Below are positions 1 through 9,838 of a stretch of DNA of 64,000 nucleotides, in pieces; positions within the stretch are counted from its first letter, which is position 1, and every line of letters starts with the position of its first letter. A program made the position numbers and the translations under genes. The notes beneath the pieces are model-generated. The model did no database searches. It was not told the DNA's origin and saw nothing but the letters and a program-made list of their open reading frames with translations. The stretch comes from Pelecanus crispus (taxonomy: Eukaryota; Chordata; Aves; Pelecaniformes; Pelecanidae): NCBI RefSeq assembly GCF_030463565.1, contig NC_134676.1, positions 1,846,001 through 1,910,000 on the forward strand, read 5' to 3'.

Positions 1-240
1 TCCACCGCCCTTCGCCGGGCTGGGCGCCGCGCCTCAGGGCCGCCTCCGCGGAGGATGGGGGTCCCGCCGGTCCAGGCCTTCGGCTCCGCCGCGTCTTCAG
101 CGCTCGGCTTCGCCTGTCAGCGCTCCCCGAGCTGGGTGCGGGGGCTGTGTGTGCTGGTGGGCGCGGCCAGCCTCGCTGGAGGCGCCGGGAGTCTGTGCCC
201 TGCCCTAGTCCTCAGCGGGCAGCCCTCCTTCGGGGCCGCA
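1..240. promoter_or_regulatory. CpG-rich edge, probable promoter region upstream of STARD6
   Basis: The first ~240 bases are strongly GC- and CpG-rich (many CCGCC and GCG steps) and then fall to AT-rich sequence, the shape of the edge of a CpG-island promoter whose other part lies left of the window. In human, STARD6 sits head to head with C18orf54, so this may be a shared promoter with a minus-strand gene outside the window. That is inference from synteny; no exon of a second gene is recognisable here. Confidence 0.5.
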
Positions 241-264
241 AGCCCTGAGCACCTGGCTGAATGC

Positions 265-424
265 GTTGGAACAGGCTGCCCAGAGAGGCGGGGGAGTCCC
301 CATCCCTGGAGGGGTTCAAAAAACGGGCAGAGGTGGCACCTGGGGACATGGTTTAGTGGGCATGGGGGTGTTGGGTTGATGGTTGGGCTGATGGTCTGAG
401 AGGGCTTTTCCAACCTGAATGATT
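265..424 (+). mobile_element. CR1 LINE 3' end fragment
   Basis: The sequence has the conserved CR1 3' region: the GGAACAGGCTGCCCAGAGAG block, a GAGTCCCCATCCCTGGAGG block, then the AGGGCTTTTCCAACCTGAATGATTC tail signature. It is 5'-truncated with no coding capacity. CR1 is the dominant avian non-LTR retrotransposon and is usually truncated like this. Confidence 0.85.
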
Positions 425-504
425 CCTAGTTTTACTTCCATTAAAAACTAATCCAGCCACCAAGACAGGAAAAATTAAATTAATTATTCCTCTCCCCTTA
501 ATTG

Positions 505-594
505 TTTTAGTGGTGGACTTGGTAGTGTAGGTTAATGGTTGGACTGGATGATCTTAAAGGTCTTTTCCAACCTAAACAATTCTATGATTCTATG
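505..594 (+). mobile_element. CR1 LINE 3' tail
   Basis: A short CR1 terminus: GGTTGGACTGGATGATCTTA, AAGGTCTTTTCCAACCTAAA, ending in a tandem ATTCTATG-type octamer, the diagnostic CR1 3' end. It lies 80 bp after another CR1 tail in the same orientation. The tail matches the long CR1 copy at 55.3-56.6 kb closely, so the two are probably related subfamilies. Confidence 0.85.
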
Positions 595-1429
595 AAATTC
601 CACAGGATGCCACTGAAAGAGTCTGTGCAACCCATTACACGGGACAGCCCCATGAAGGTCTAGGTATGAAGTTAATTTTGTGCGAGAGGCTGGTCCAGAA
701 GCGTTCAGCGCTGTTGGCCCAAGAGCTACTGTTGATGTCCTTATGAGAAAGAGCTCCCCGAGAGATACCGCAGGGGTTGGGGGGAGGAAGGGCGGAGAGG
801 TGGGGAGCTCCGGCGCCCAGGAGGTGTCCGCGCTGGGGAGGGCTGGGTGCTGGGTGGCTCGGTCAAGGTGGCTTCTGCAACCTTGCTGCTCTGCTTGTTG
901 GTAGAGCCAGGCCTCTCGCTTGCCAAAGAGTTTCAACAATAGCACAGCCTGTAATGATTGTTGTGTAAAGCTCTGATGTAAGAAGAAAATCTCTCTTCAA
1001 CTGTTTGAGCCTCGTGTGTTTGCGCTACGCAAGTTGGCTACTAGTCTAATGACTTTAGCAAGTCAGGGCAGAATCAGAATCTCAGGCGATAAACTGTATA
1101 AGGAGGGGAAATTTTCATGTGGAGTAATGATGGATTTAATACGGAGTGAACGGTGTGTCTCACTAGATGCTGTAATTCATTCTCAAGATCCACACCAACA
1201 CCTACTTCTCAGTAGCCCAGACTGGAAGTCAATTACAGAATTTTATTTAAATAAAGACTTTTTTTCCTGTAATCGAGTATGATGAACAAAAAGCTCATTT
1301 GATAGAAATACTCAATTAACATATGCTAAAGCCTATGGAAAGAATACAGGAATGAGCACTATGGCTTTTGTTCTTTAAGGAATGCTTTTATCATATAACA
1401 GCAAATTGCTTTTAAATCTTTACAGATAA
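595..1429. other. STARD6 5' flank, no coding gene seen
   Basis: Unique sequence between the CR1 tails and the first STARD6 coding exon. The ATG-bearing exon is preceded by a splice acceptor, so a noncoding first exon should lie here or further left, but no donor can be chosen with confidence. An 88-codon open frame at 1016-1282 has no recognisable similarity and is treated as chance. Confidence 0.5.
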
Positions 1430-1519
1430 ATGGACTATAAGAAAATTGCGGATGAAGTTTCAGAAAAAATTTTATCATACAGCCAAGATACTTCAGGATG
1501 GAGAGTGATAAAAGTTTCA
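1430..1519 (+). CDS. STARD6: STARD6 coding exon 1
   Basis: Acceptor TTTACAG ends at 1425; the ATG begins five bases into the exon, so a noncoding 5' exon must exist upstream. It encodes 30 residues starting MDYKKIADEV and ending WRVIKVS, then donor GTAAG. Ends in phase 0. Confidence 0.92.
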
Positions 1520-4500
1520 GTAAGAAAATATTAGTTAATATTGTTTATAAAGTTATTTTTATTGAAATAATTTTGTTGCAAACAAGTGTTTAAAACTGTT
1601 TTCCTTTAAAAATTAGTTGGTAACTCTTTATTAACCACTAAGTTATCAACTGCTAAGTTTTTTTTTCCTTTTTCTATTTTGAGAAAAATGTTACAGTTTC
1701 CTCAAAGCCTTCAAAAGAGTATGCAGGAAATATGTAAGTATTTACATTTTGTTTGTCATTGTAATGAATAACAACATCTCTTTTGAACAGTAACACCCAA
1801 GATTGAAAGGGAAAATTTAATCATGTTCTGTCCTGTATGAAAGCGTTAAGTTTAGTTTTGTTAGCTGTAGAGAAGATTTTGTGCTGTAGTTACGCTGTGT
1901 CAGCAATAGGGCTGGAATATGAGAGGTGGATTTCCCAAGCAATTTTCAAAAGTGCTATGAAAATTAAATACTATATAACACTTAGTAATATGGAATAAGT
2001 AGATACGGAGTCACGGTTTTGGCCTGAAGCCAGTGACTCTTCCTGGTGTAATATTCTATTCAAGCAATTATATCTTACCACTTCACTTTTCACCCCTTTG
2101 TACTTGTGAAATGACCGATACTCACACATGCAGACGTGCTTACACTCTTGCTCTACCTTATCTGTCCTTTGTACCTGTTTCTTTCTGGCACCCGAAAGTG
2201 AATTAACTGTACTGAGAATAAGAAGGTCATGTAATCTCTGGAGCAGCAATTTCATCTGTCCTTCCTTCTATTGAGCAATGAATTCTGTGCTGTTAAGCAG
2301 CTAGATTTGGCCCAAAGAGTGGAGTTAGGCGAGGCAGATAAAGCTGATCTCCTAGCTTGCTGTCACTGATAGCATTGGCTCTACTCCTTATGTTCTTCCT
2401 CTCCTCTTCCCTACCCCTCTCCTGGCTCTGCAATCCTGCTTCTTGTTTATGGTGGCCGTGGCACTCAGCTGATTGTTTACCAAGCTGATTTGGCTCATTT
2501 AACCAGGGGAAAGGAAAAAAAATCTCACTGAAGAGAAGCATGCAAAAGCAGAGGAAAAGAGGACACTTGCAAGATGTCCTTAGCACCTCTTTTTTTTAAA
2601 ATTTATTTTATCAAAATGCCTAATGGGTATTAAATTATATTAAATGCCAATCTCGACAGATAGGCAGTAGAGAAAATATGCATCTGATTCTTTTTTGTTC
2701 TCAATATGATGAGATGTCTGTGATTAGTGGTATTCGAAATCCAAAAGTCTTGCTTGGTTTTCTAATTATTTCTGAAGGTTTGAGCAAAGAAGGTATTAAT
2801 TACAGAAGGCAATGCTATATCACTACTATTACAGAAGAATTACTCTACAGTACTATAATGGAAAACAGCTGTAATATTTCATTAGAATATGTTAAAAGTA
2901 CTGTTATCTTAATAAGAATTTCCATGCTTTGTATGTGGCATTATTATTGTAGTTCAGATCTTATTTCAGTACAGGTGGATGTGAAGGAGTGAGAGTCTGG
3001 TTGCTTAGAATTCATAAGAATGTGCCTGACTTATTTCTGTGGAGGAAAAAAGATACGCTATGGTCTCAATCAGGCATGAAGCCGTTTTCAGTTGCACTCA
3101 GACCTGTATACAGCAAGTCCTTTGCAGTTGGGAGAAGCATCATTGTACTTTCTGCCATTTGGTACAGCCAGAATCTTTAACTCATTTATTTTTGTACAAA
3201 TCTTTGTCACATTAGCAAGCAGCACTGGTCCCTAGCATGTCTTTTGTGAAGGAATGCTAGCTGTTTGTAGGAGCAAAAGTATAGCTGTTCGCATTTTCAG
3301 TTTGACGTTGAATATTTATTAACTGCCTATCACAAATGCCACTTTCTTTTTTAATTGGCAAGAGTATTAACAGTTTGCTTTACTTGCTAAAAGAAATCAG
3401 TATGGGATCTGGTAGTGAAAAGCAATAGAGATCCTCGCTTCAGTCAGCTGAAATATTTTTCAGCAGAGTTCAGGGAAGCATTAGGGTGATTGTTCAAGGC
3501 TGAATAGGATTTTCTTTGGAATTATGTCACCTAAGCTCAAGAAAGACAATGAGGTATGTATTTCAGTTTGTCTAAGACAGCGAGACTAGATTTGGTGAGC
3601 CAAGCGGTCTTTACCAGGCTTACTTCCTCTTTTTCCAGTGTTCTCAATAATCCACGGTAAAAACTGGGAATTGAGATTTTTCACAAGTGTGCCCTTTCTT
3701 TTATTCTAGCAACTGTGTCTTTCAGAAGCCTTGCCTAGAAGAAGTCCTCCTGATTAACAACTCTGAGTTTAGGAGAGAAGATATTGCAGGATGCAGGCGA
3801 GAGCTGCTTAGGAGATTGGTAAACATAAGTTCATGGGAGTTATGGAAATAAAGGGTGTATCCAGATATTAATATACTGGTTTTAACTGGTCCTGCCACAG
3901 CTTACGTTCGCTGTTTTTGAGTAGGCATTAAAATGTTTTCCATCACCATCGGACCTGCTGTAGTTAGTGGAGAAGCGGGTTTCTGGAGTAGTCATATACA
4001 CCCACATGGCGCTCGCTCCACCAAGGCAGTACGTGGTGATAAGAGTTGCCACAGAGTGAAGAAACAGATGCGTGACTTTACGGGGCCTCTGTGTTTGGGT
4101 TTGAACTTGGCTATCTTTGCTCTTTCTGACTTACACTCGTGCACCATCAGGGTCTGTAAATCTGATTTCATGTTTCTTAAATTGTTTGCAAGTGTTGTCT
4201 CCTTTGAGCTCATCTGTTGTCGCGCAGCATCCTTCACCTTTGCATTTAACTGCTGTCTGTGAGTGCTTACTGTAGTGATTCACAGTTTCTCCAGGAACTA
4301 GGTGTGAGAATTATCAGTATTAGTGAGCAATTCCCAGCAATACAGGAGTTTCCTTTTTCCTTGTGAGAGGCCCCTCTTCCCCTCTGTGAACTTTGCCTTG
4401 GACTCCTCAGAAGATTATGAACAAAAGTTGGAGAAGTGCCAGGATGTACGAGTTAATAAATAGAAGATTTGCAATCAGTGTCGAAATGGATTGAAAGTAT

Positions 4501-7500
4501 CTATAGAGAAAAAATAAATTAATAGGTGAATTGCATATATTTAAATTAGCAAGTTCCTATCTAATAGCTCACAAATAATTCACTTAAAATGTATGGTGTC
4601 AAGAATGTCATGGTCTCAAAAATCAGTTACAGAATAATAATTTTTATTACTACTTCAATTTTAATCAATCCATCAAGTACAATCACATTCGTGTGCTTTA
4701 CCTCATTATAGCCTGGCATCCCCAACTGCTAGATGCTTATTATTGTATCATTTATTTTTCCGATTCATAACTGTGAATTCAATATCTGTTTTTTTACACA
4801 ATCTAGATACCGTGGAGAAGGGATAATTAAGGAAGTACCTAGTAAAATTATTCCTTTTATGTATCTTCCTGAATATCGAAGCAAATGGGATAAAGCATTA
4901 CAATCTTACAAGCTGTTAGAAAGGATTGACCAGGTAATATGATAATTTAATACAAAGATTTTATTTTAGCTCTTTCTGCATGAATTACAGTGACTAAAAA
5001 GACCTCTCTTGGGACGAAGAAAGTTCTCAATACAAAATACATTCTGGGTTGGTTAAAACTTTAAACCTGCTGCTTACGTGGAATGGGTATGAAATGTGTC
5101 CCTCCCCTTAGGCGTTAAATAATTATTGTGAAATATATGTCCTCGAGCATATCAAGAATTCAGTGCATGGAGAACAGCAGAAGTCTCCATCAAGAGTATG
5201 GTGAGCCACAATCACGACAAAATGTAGGGAAAGCTCACCTCCCACAGGGAGCATGGTTTATAGAAATTAAAAAAATCCAAGTCAAGGGCAGCATGGAGAT
5301 GGGATTGATGCCGTAGTAGTGCTGTGAAATACTGTATGTTCTGAATTCTGGTCGTTTGGGACTTTGTCTCAGGCACTCTGGAAACACAGAACTCGGAATT
5401 CCTATGAAGAATACCAGTTCTGTGTTAGCTGCCTTTGATCTAACCACTTGAGAGAGATGGCCCACTTAGAGGTCTTGGGACACATTGTACTTATATGAAC
5501 GACTCAAGTGGATGAAAGTACTCTCTAAATCGGGGGCCGGGGGGGGGAATCCTCCCCTTCTTGTCTTCCCTGAACCTCTCTCTCACTTTCCTCTGCCTGG
5601 ATCTGCTAGAGTTGGTCACGTTAGGATGGAGTGGTACATCCAACCGTATCTTTTTGTGCTTTTTTTGGAACTGATTTAATTTAACAGATGATACATCTTT
5701 GTCCTAGAACACAATGTGCAATCCAGCATGTGTGTTGTAACGCAAATAGGCATTCTAGCTCCACTAAACATGGATACTCAATGTGCACATTTGGAGTTTT
5801 TCCACACAGAAAAGCTGCTCCTGCCTCAAATCTAGGCCACAGGGAATGGCAGTGAATCCCTACCCTGGGTTACTGGAAGATCCCTTTCGTGGCTCTCCTG
5901 TTAGTTCAGCCCTAATGAGATCTCAGAACTGCCATCTTACACTAAAAATAGGAATCCATTTTTGCCACATTCTCATTATTAACATATAACGCTGCTTCTC
6001 CAGTGAAAACTTAGCTTCTTGCATATTAATTCAAACAATTACTTTTACTTACTTGTAGGACACTGGTATATACCACAGTGTAACGCACAGTTATGGTATG
6101 GGACTGATTTCATCAAGAGATTTTGTTGACCTGCTGCATGTTAAACCATACCCTGGTGATATCCTTACAACTAACTGTAAGTTGCATGGAACTACTGCAT
6201 GTTTCCATATTTCGGCTGCGTTCCGGAGGTGAATGGCTGTAGAATCAGTTCTGCAGGCTCATCGCAGTATAGAGTACCTTGCTCCCGGTGTGGTCTTACT
6301 GACATTAACAGTCCCCTCCTGTTTATCCCCAAAACAAAGCTGGGTTTTTGGGTTTTTTTTTAATACTAAAACTATCAAAATTGATCTTCAATGAAAATAC
6401 CGTGTTCTTTGTTTACTCTCCTATTATGACTCTATTTGAAAAATTGAAAGAAGTGTAGTAGTACAAGGAAGTTAGAATGTATTATTTCCCTATATAAATT
6501 CAGTGTTTATTTAATAACACTTCTCTGTACTTGGATGGCTTCCTGACCAAATGCTACTTGTCTAATATGCTGTTCACAAGAGTGAACTTGCTAATTCGCT
6601 CCATATTTGATTCTCTTTGAGTTTGGCTCTGTAAACTTGCACAAAATGTAAAATGATTAATAATACAACTATATGGCCAGCCAGGAAAATCTCTCACTGC
6701 TACTTCATTTCTGTGCTGATCTTTTTCCTTTGTGTGGATCTTAGTACGTGGCAGAAAACAAGATTTTTTCATCTTGGAACTTTACTGACCTATCTTTTTT
6801 CAAGCCATACTCTTAAAATACTTCTGTTATGCAAAAATAATGGATAGCTAAACAAAACAACCCCTCCTAACTACTACTGTGCATGTGTGCAGCAGTTTTG
6901 TCTTCTCTGCAATTGCATTTACTAATTAATGACGTCTGCTGACAAACTGACTTCTTTGTCCAGAACTAAGCCGCACCTCAACACTTAAGTATGTGTAATC
7001 ACGTCTCAAGGATAATACTTTTGGGTATACCCACCCAGACATCTATAGAAACTTTTACATGTACTGAATTACTTGCACAAATATTTAATGTCCTTTAGGT
7101 GCTTTGTGTACAGAATGGAATTGCTGAACACAGCAGTGACCGTATTGTGAGATCTTGTACTGTCCTGTAATAGAGTTGTCTGTCTTTAAAAGGTATTTTT
7201 GAGTCGTATGATTGACATATATAAACAGAACTAATTTGATTTTGCTTTTTGTGTGTGGTGACTTCTAGCTGTCAGCGTGGAATACTCCAGCTGCCCTCCA
7301 ACTCCCTCTTGTGTCCGTGGTTATAACAATCCCTGTGGATATGTGTGTGCACCTTTGCCCGAGTAAGTATTTAAAGCCCCCTTACATCAGCATCTTTGGT
7401 TACTCGGTTGTCTTCTCTAGACAAAGCCTAAAATTTACTGAACCGCACAGGGGTTTTTTTGTTGTTATTTTATTTAGACAGTTTTATTCTGGGGAAACTT

Positions 7501-7850
7501 TAGAGTTTTGTGCAGATCGGTTTTGTGACTCAGACTATCTTTTGAAACAATTGAAACTTTTATACATCCTCCACTTTTTTTGTATTAGTAATTTCAACAG
7601 AGGCGAACTATAAATTGTAAGCATTTGTACGTCTCAGTAAGTTTCACAGCAAGAGCAACAAGTGTTAACTGAAGGATTTTGCTCCTTTCATCACAGGAAT
7701 CCAGCGCATTCTAAGCTAGTTGTATTTATTCAGCCAGAACTAGGAGGAATGCTTCCCTGTTCTGTAGTGGAGACAGCATTGCCTACTACTCTCATAAACT
7801 TAATCACTGAAACGAGAGCTGGACTGAAGGGCTTGAAAGACCATAATTAA
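1430..7850 (+). CDS. STARD6: STARD6, StAR-related lipid transfer domain protein 6 (six coding exons)
   Basis: Six exons join in phase to a 210-residue protein, close to the 220 residues of human STARD6. The whole protein is one START domain, the helix-grip fold with a hydrophobic pocket that carries a single lipid or sterol; mammalian STARD6 is mainly a germ-cell protein with sterol and steroid binding. There is no signal peptide or membrane segment, so a soluble cytosolic or nuclear protein is expected. Recognisable blocks are DTSGWRVIK near residue 20, VTVSSKPSK near 35, SRDFVDLL near 110, RGYNNPCGYVCAPLPENPA near 145-163 and SKLVVF near 165. All splice sites are GT/AG. The C-terminus stops at GLKDHN and lacks the longer basic tail of human STARD6. 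It converges on POLI, with 1.17 kb between stop codons. Sterol transfer is family knowledge, not shown by sequence. Confidence 0.93.
1684..1733 (+). CDS. STARD6: STARD6 coding exon 2
   Basis: A 50-bp exon after a T-rich tract and TTTTGAG acceptor, with donor GTAAGT. It encodes KNVTVSSKPSKEYAGN plus two bases of a split codon. Recognised by its match to the human block beginning KKITVSSK and by the phase fit with exon 3. Confidence 0.9.
1734..4806. other. STARD6 intron 2
   Basis: About 3.1 kb of AT-rich intron with no recognisable gene or repeat. The other STARD6 introns (1520-1683, 4934-6058, 6177-7268, 7363-7696) are likewise featureless, apart from a 9-G run near 5538-5546. Short open frames here (for example 2678-2992 and 3933-4262) resemble nothing I know. 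Confidence 0.6.
4807..4933 (+). CDS. STARD6: STARD6 coding exon 3
   Basis: Acceptor ATCTAG and donor GTAATA. The first base completes the split codon from exon 2, giving IYRGEGIIKEVPSKI; the exon continues through the SKWDKALQSY block to RIDQ. Ends in phase 0. Confidence 0.93.
6059..6176 (+). CDS. STARD6: STARD6 coding exon 4
   Basis: Acceptor CTTGTAG and donor GTAAGT. It encodes DTGIYHSVTHSYGMGLISSR followed by DFVDLLHVKPYPGDILTTN and one base of the next codon, the conserved START strands leading to the ISSRDF motif. Confidence 0.93.
7269..7362 (+). CDS. STARD6: STARD6 coding exon 5
   Basis: Acceptor CTTCTAG and donor GTAAGT. It encodes SVSVEYSSCPPTPSCVRGYN and then NPCGYVCAPLP with a split glutamate codon. 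RGYNNPCG(Y)VC is the most diagnostic STARD6 block in the gene. Confidence 0.93.
7697..7850 (+). CDS. STARD6: STARD6 coding exon 6 (terminal)
   Basis: Acceptor CATCACAG. It encodes NPAHSKLVVFIQPELGGMLP through the C-terminal START helix (TLINLITETRAGLKGLK) to the TAA stop at 7848-7850. Confidence 0.93.
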
Positions 7851-9022
7851 ATGTAAGTGGAAAATAATAAGCACTTAAGTCACGTGTAACTCTTACTTGG
7901 ATTCATTTTTAAAGTAGATGATGAAGTTTATTTTAATTGTGGTTTATGTGGAAATGTGTAAAGCTTAACTGCTAAAATGGTGAACGCTGGTTTTCTCTGT
8001 TCTTGGGAATGATGCAAGAATGTACACTGAAGTGCCCTCAAAGTACAGGATGTCGCTTTCGATGTAATCAGGTGATGTTTTGTAATATTTTTGCACTTTA
8101 TATGCAGAGAATATATATACACACACGTGAGAATCTGGTGATATAAATTATAGCAATGTTAAAATACAGTCGTCAAGTATGTTGCCATAGCTTTAAACAC
8201 ACCGTGGTAAATTCTTACCTCAATTATGTCCTCTTGACTGAAACAAGCAAACATCTTGTGTACTAGAGACTTTAAATATGTTTCTTAACTATAAGTGCGC
8301 ATCTGTAATTAGCAACTATTTCACTGTTTTGCAATTAAATATTTCAAGAAAAGCCTGACGAATTTGTATATAGCATCTCATTAAAAGCTGCTCTTTATAC
8401 ACGGAGTTGTTTGTCATTTTCTGAATCCTGAGCACCAAACCTCAACAATTTTTATATGCTGACTAATTTCCAGGAATGAGCTGGTGATATGATTCATTTG
8501 GAAGTAATGTTTCCCATTAGCCCTTACTATTTCTAGTACCTCTAGTTACGAGCTAACTGCGGGAAATAGCAATAGCCATGCGAACAGCAATTTCCATTAC
8601 CAATCACAGAAACAGTGCTGCAAATTAAAGAACAGTGTGAAAATTGCTTTCATCTTCTCCGCTCAATCCCCTCCCAATTTGTTAGGAACAATTAACTGCA
8701 CACATACGATAACTCAGTGAAAATTAGAGTAAAAATTCCTTCCCCCAGTCAGCGTGTTAAGGTATTAATAGTGAATACTAAAACATGTTTGGATGCTGTC
8801 ATATTTTTAGGACAACTGAAGATTCATCAGATAAATGTCAGTTTAGAAGGACAAAAAATAAGACAGACCACTACTTAAACAGAGTCACCAGCAGGCTTTA
8901 TGGCAAAAGTCGTCAAAATACATTTTTAATATTCACATCTTTACAATTTACAGTAAACTTTTCATAACTAAAGTGCCTTCAAGTTGCTGATTCTTATAGT
9001 GTCACTATCATGAAAAAATATT
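7851..9022. other. STARD6/POLI convergent 3' interval
   Basis: The two genes end tail to tail here. Candidate poly(A) signals for STARD6 are ATTAAA at 8334-8339 and again near 8380-8385; for POLI, ATTAAA on the minus strand at 8925-8930. No canonical AATAAA was found for either close to its stop codon, so the exact ends are uncertain. A short TA/CA-rich run lies near 8110-8130. Confidence 0.5.
8925..8930 (-). other. candidate POLI poly(A) signal (ATTAAA)
   Basis: TTTAAT on the plus strand reads ATTAAA on the minus strand, about 95 bases after the POLI stop. It is the nearest common variant signal. Placement is by inspection only. Confidence 0.35.
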
Positions 9023-9838
9023 TCACTGGGGTTTAAAATATCTTAGCAAACTGTTAGACTGTGATAAAGATGGTGCTGTATTCCTCCTTCCTTTATTTGC
9101 TTTAGGCTTTTCAGGGGGTTTATCCATAGAAGTCTTGGGCACAGGTTCCCGATTCTTCCATTCAGCTAGCAGTTCTTCTTGCACATCTGTGGGTAGTTCA
9201 TAAAAAGTCTTTGTGTCAACATCAGGAGGAAATACAATTCCTGCTTGCCTACTGTAAGTTTTATCCTCAGAAGCTGTTTCCAAGGCCTGCTTATCTTTAT
9301 CCGAGACAGGGACGTGCAGAACAGTTTGGCTGGCTCCAGCTTCCAGCGGTGACAGATCTCTCCCTCTGAAGTTCAGGGAGTCAGTAGCTTGTTTTTCCAT
9401 ACTGCTGCTTGGCAATGCACTTCTGGGACACTCGGAAGAACAACTGGCCCTGGAGCTGCGTGCCAGAGCAGCTGCAGTTTCGTGAGCTGGCGTGATACAC
9501 CCTGCAGAGTGTGTGTCGCTGTTTAGTCCCTCAGAATTTGGGGAAGTGCTCTGTACCTCTCCTGCAAAACATACTGATGGCTGACCCGAAACATTCTCAG
9601 TAGGGATTCCTTCTGCTTTTTCAGAAATAATTTCTTTTTGAATATCTTCTGGAAGTTCCCTGAAGACTTCCTGGTCAATATCACCAGGAGACAAATGAAA
9701 TGGGAAGTCAGGAATTCCTGCTTTTTTAATATTGCTTTTCTTTTCCTCTGAAAATTTCCTACTTTTTATAGCTCCAGTTCTGTTGCAGTTCTGGTTCCAA
9801 GAAGCACTTCCCTCACCTGGTGAGACATCTTCCACTTC
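9023..9838 (-). CDS. POLI: POLI coding exon 10 (terminal, both UBMs)
   Basis: Acceptor TTGCCACAG before GAAGTGG. This 271-residue exon encodes the disordered C-terminal half: UBM1 at residues about 510-534, a low-complexity Ser-rich linker, UBM2 at about 661-687, and a basic, Pro-rich tail ending SLSQSNSLLRYFKPQ. The stop TGA is at 9025-9023. Confidence 0.96.
   Translation of the reverse strand, partial: EVEDVSPGEGSASWNQNCNRTGAIKSRKFSEEKKSNIKKAGIPDFPFHLSPGDIDQEVFRELPEDIQKEIISEKAEGIPTENVSGQPSVCFAGEVQSTSPNSEGLNSDTHSAGCITPAHETAAALARSSRASCSSECPRSALPSSSMEKQATDSLNFRGRDLSPLEAGASQTVLHVPVSDKDKQALETASEDKTYSRQAGIVFPPDVDTKTFYELPTDVQEELLAEWKNREPVPKTSMDKPPEKPKANKGRRNTAPSLSQSNSLLRYFKPQ

Noticed and set aside
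1016-1282. 88-codon frame upstream of STARD6
   Set aside because: No similarity to STARD6 or C18orf54 and no splice link to the coding exon.
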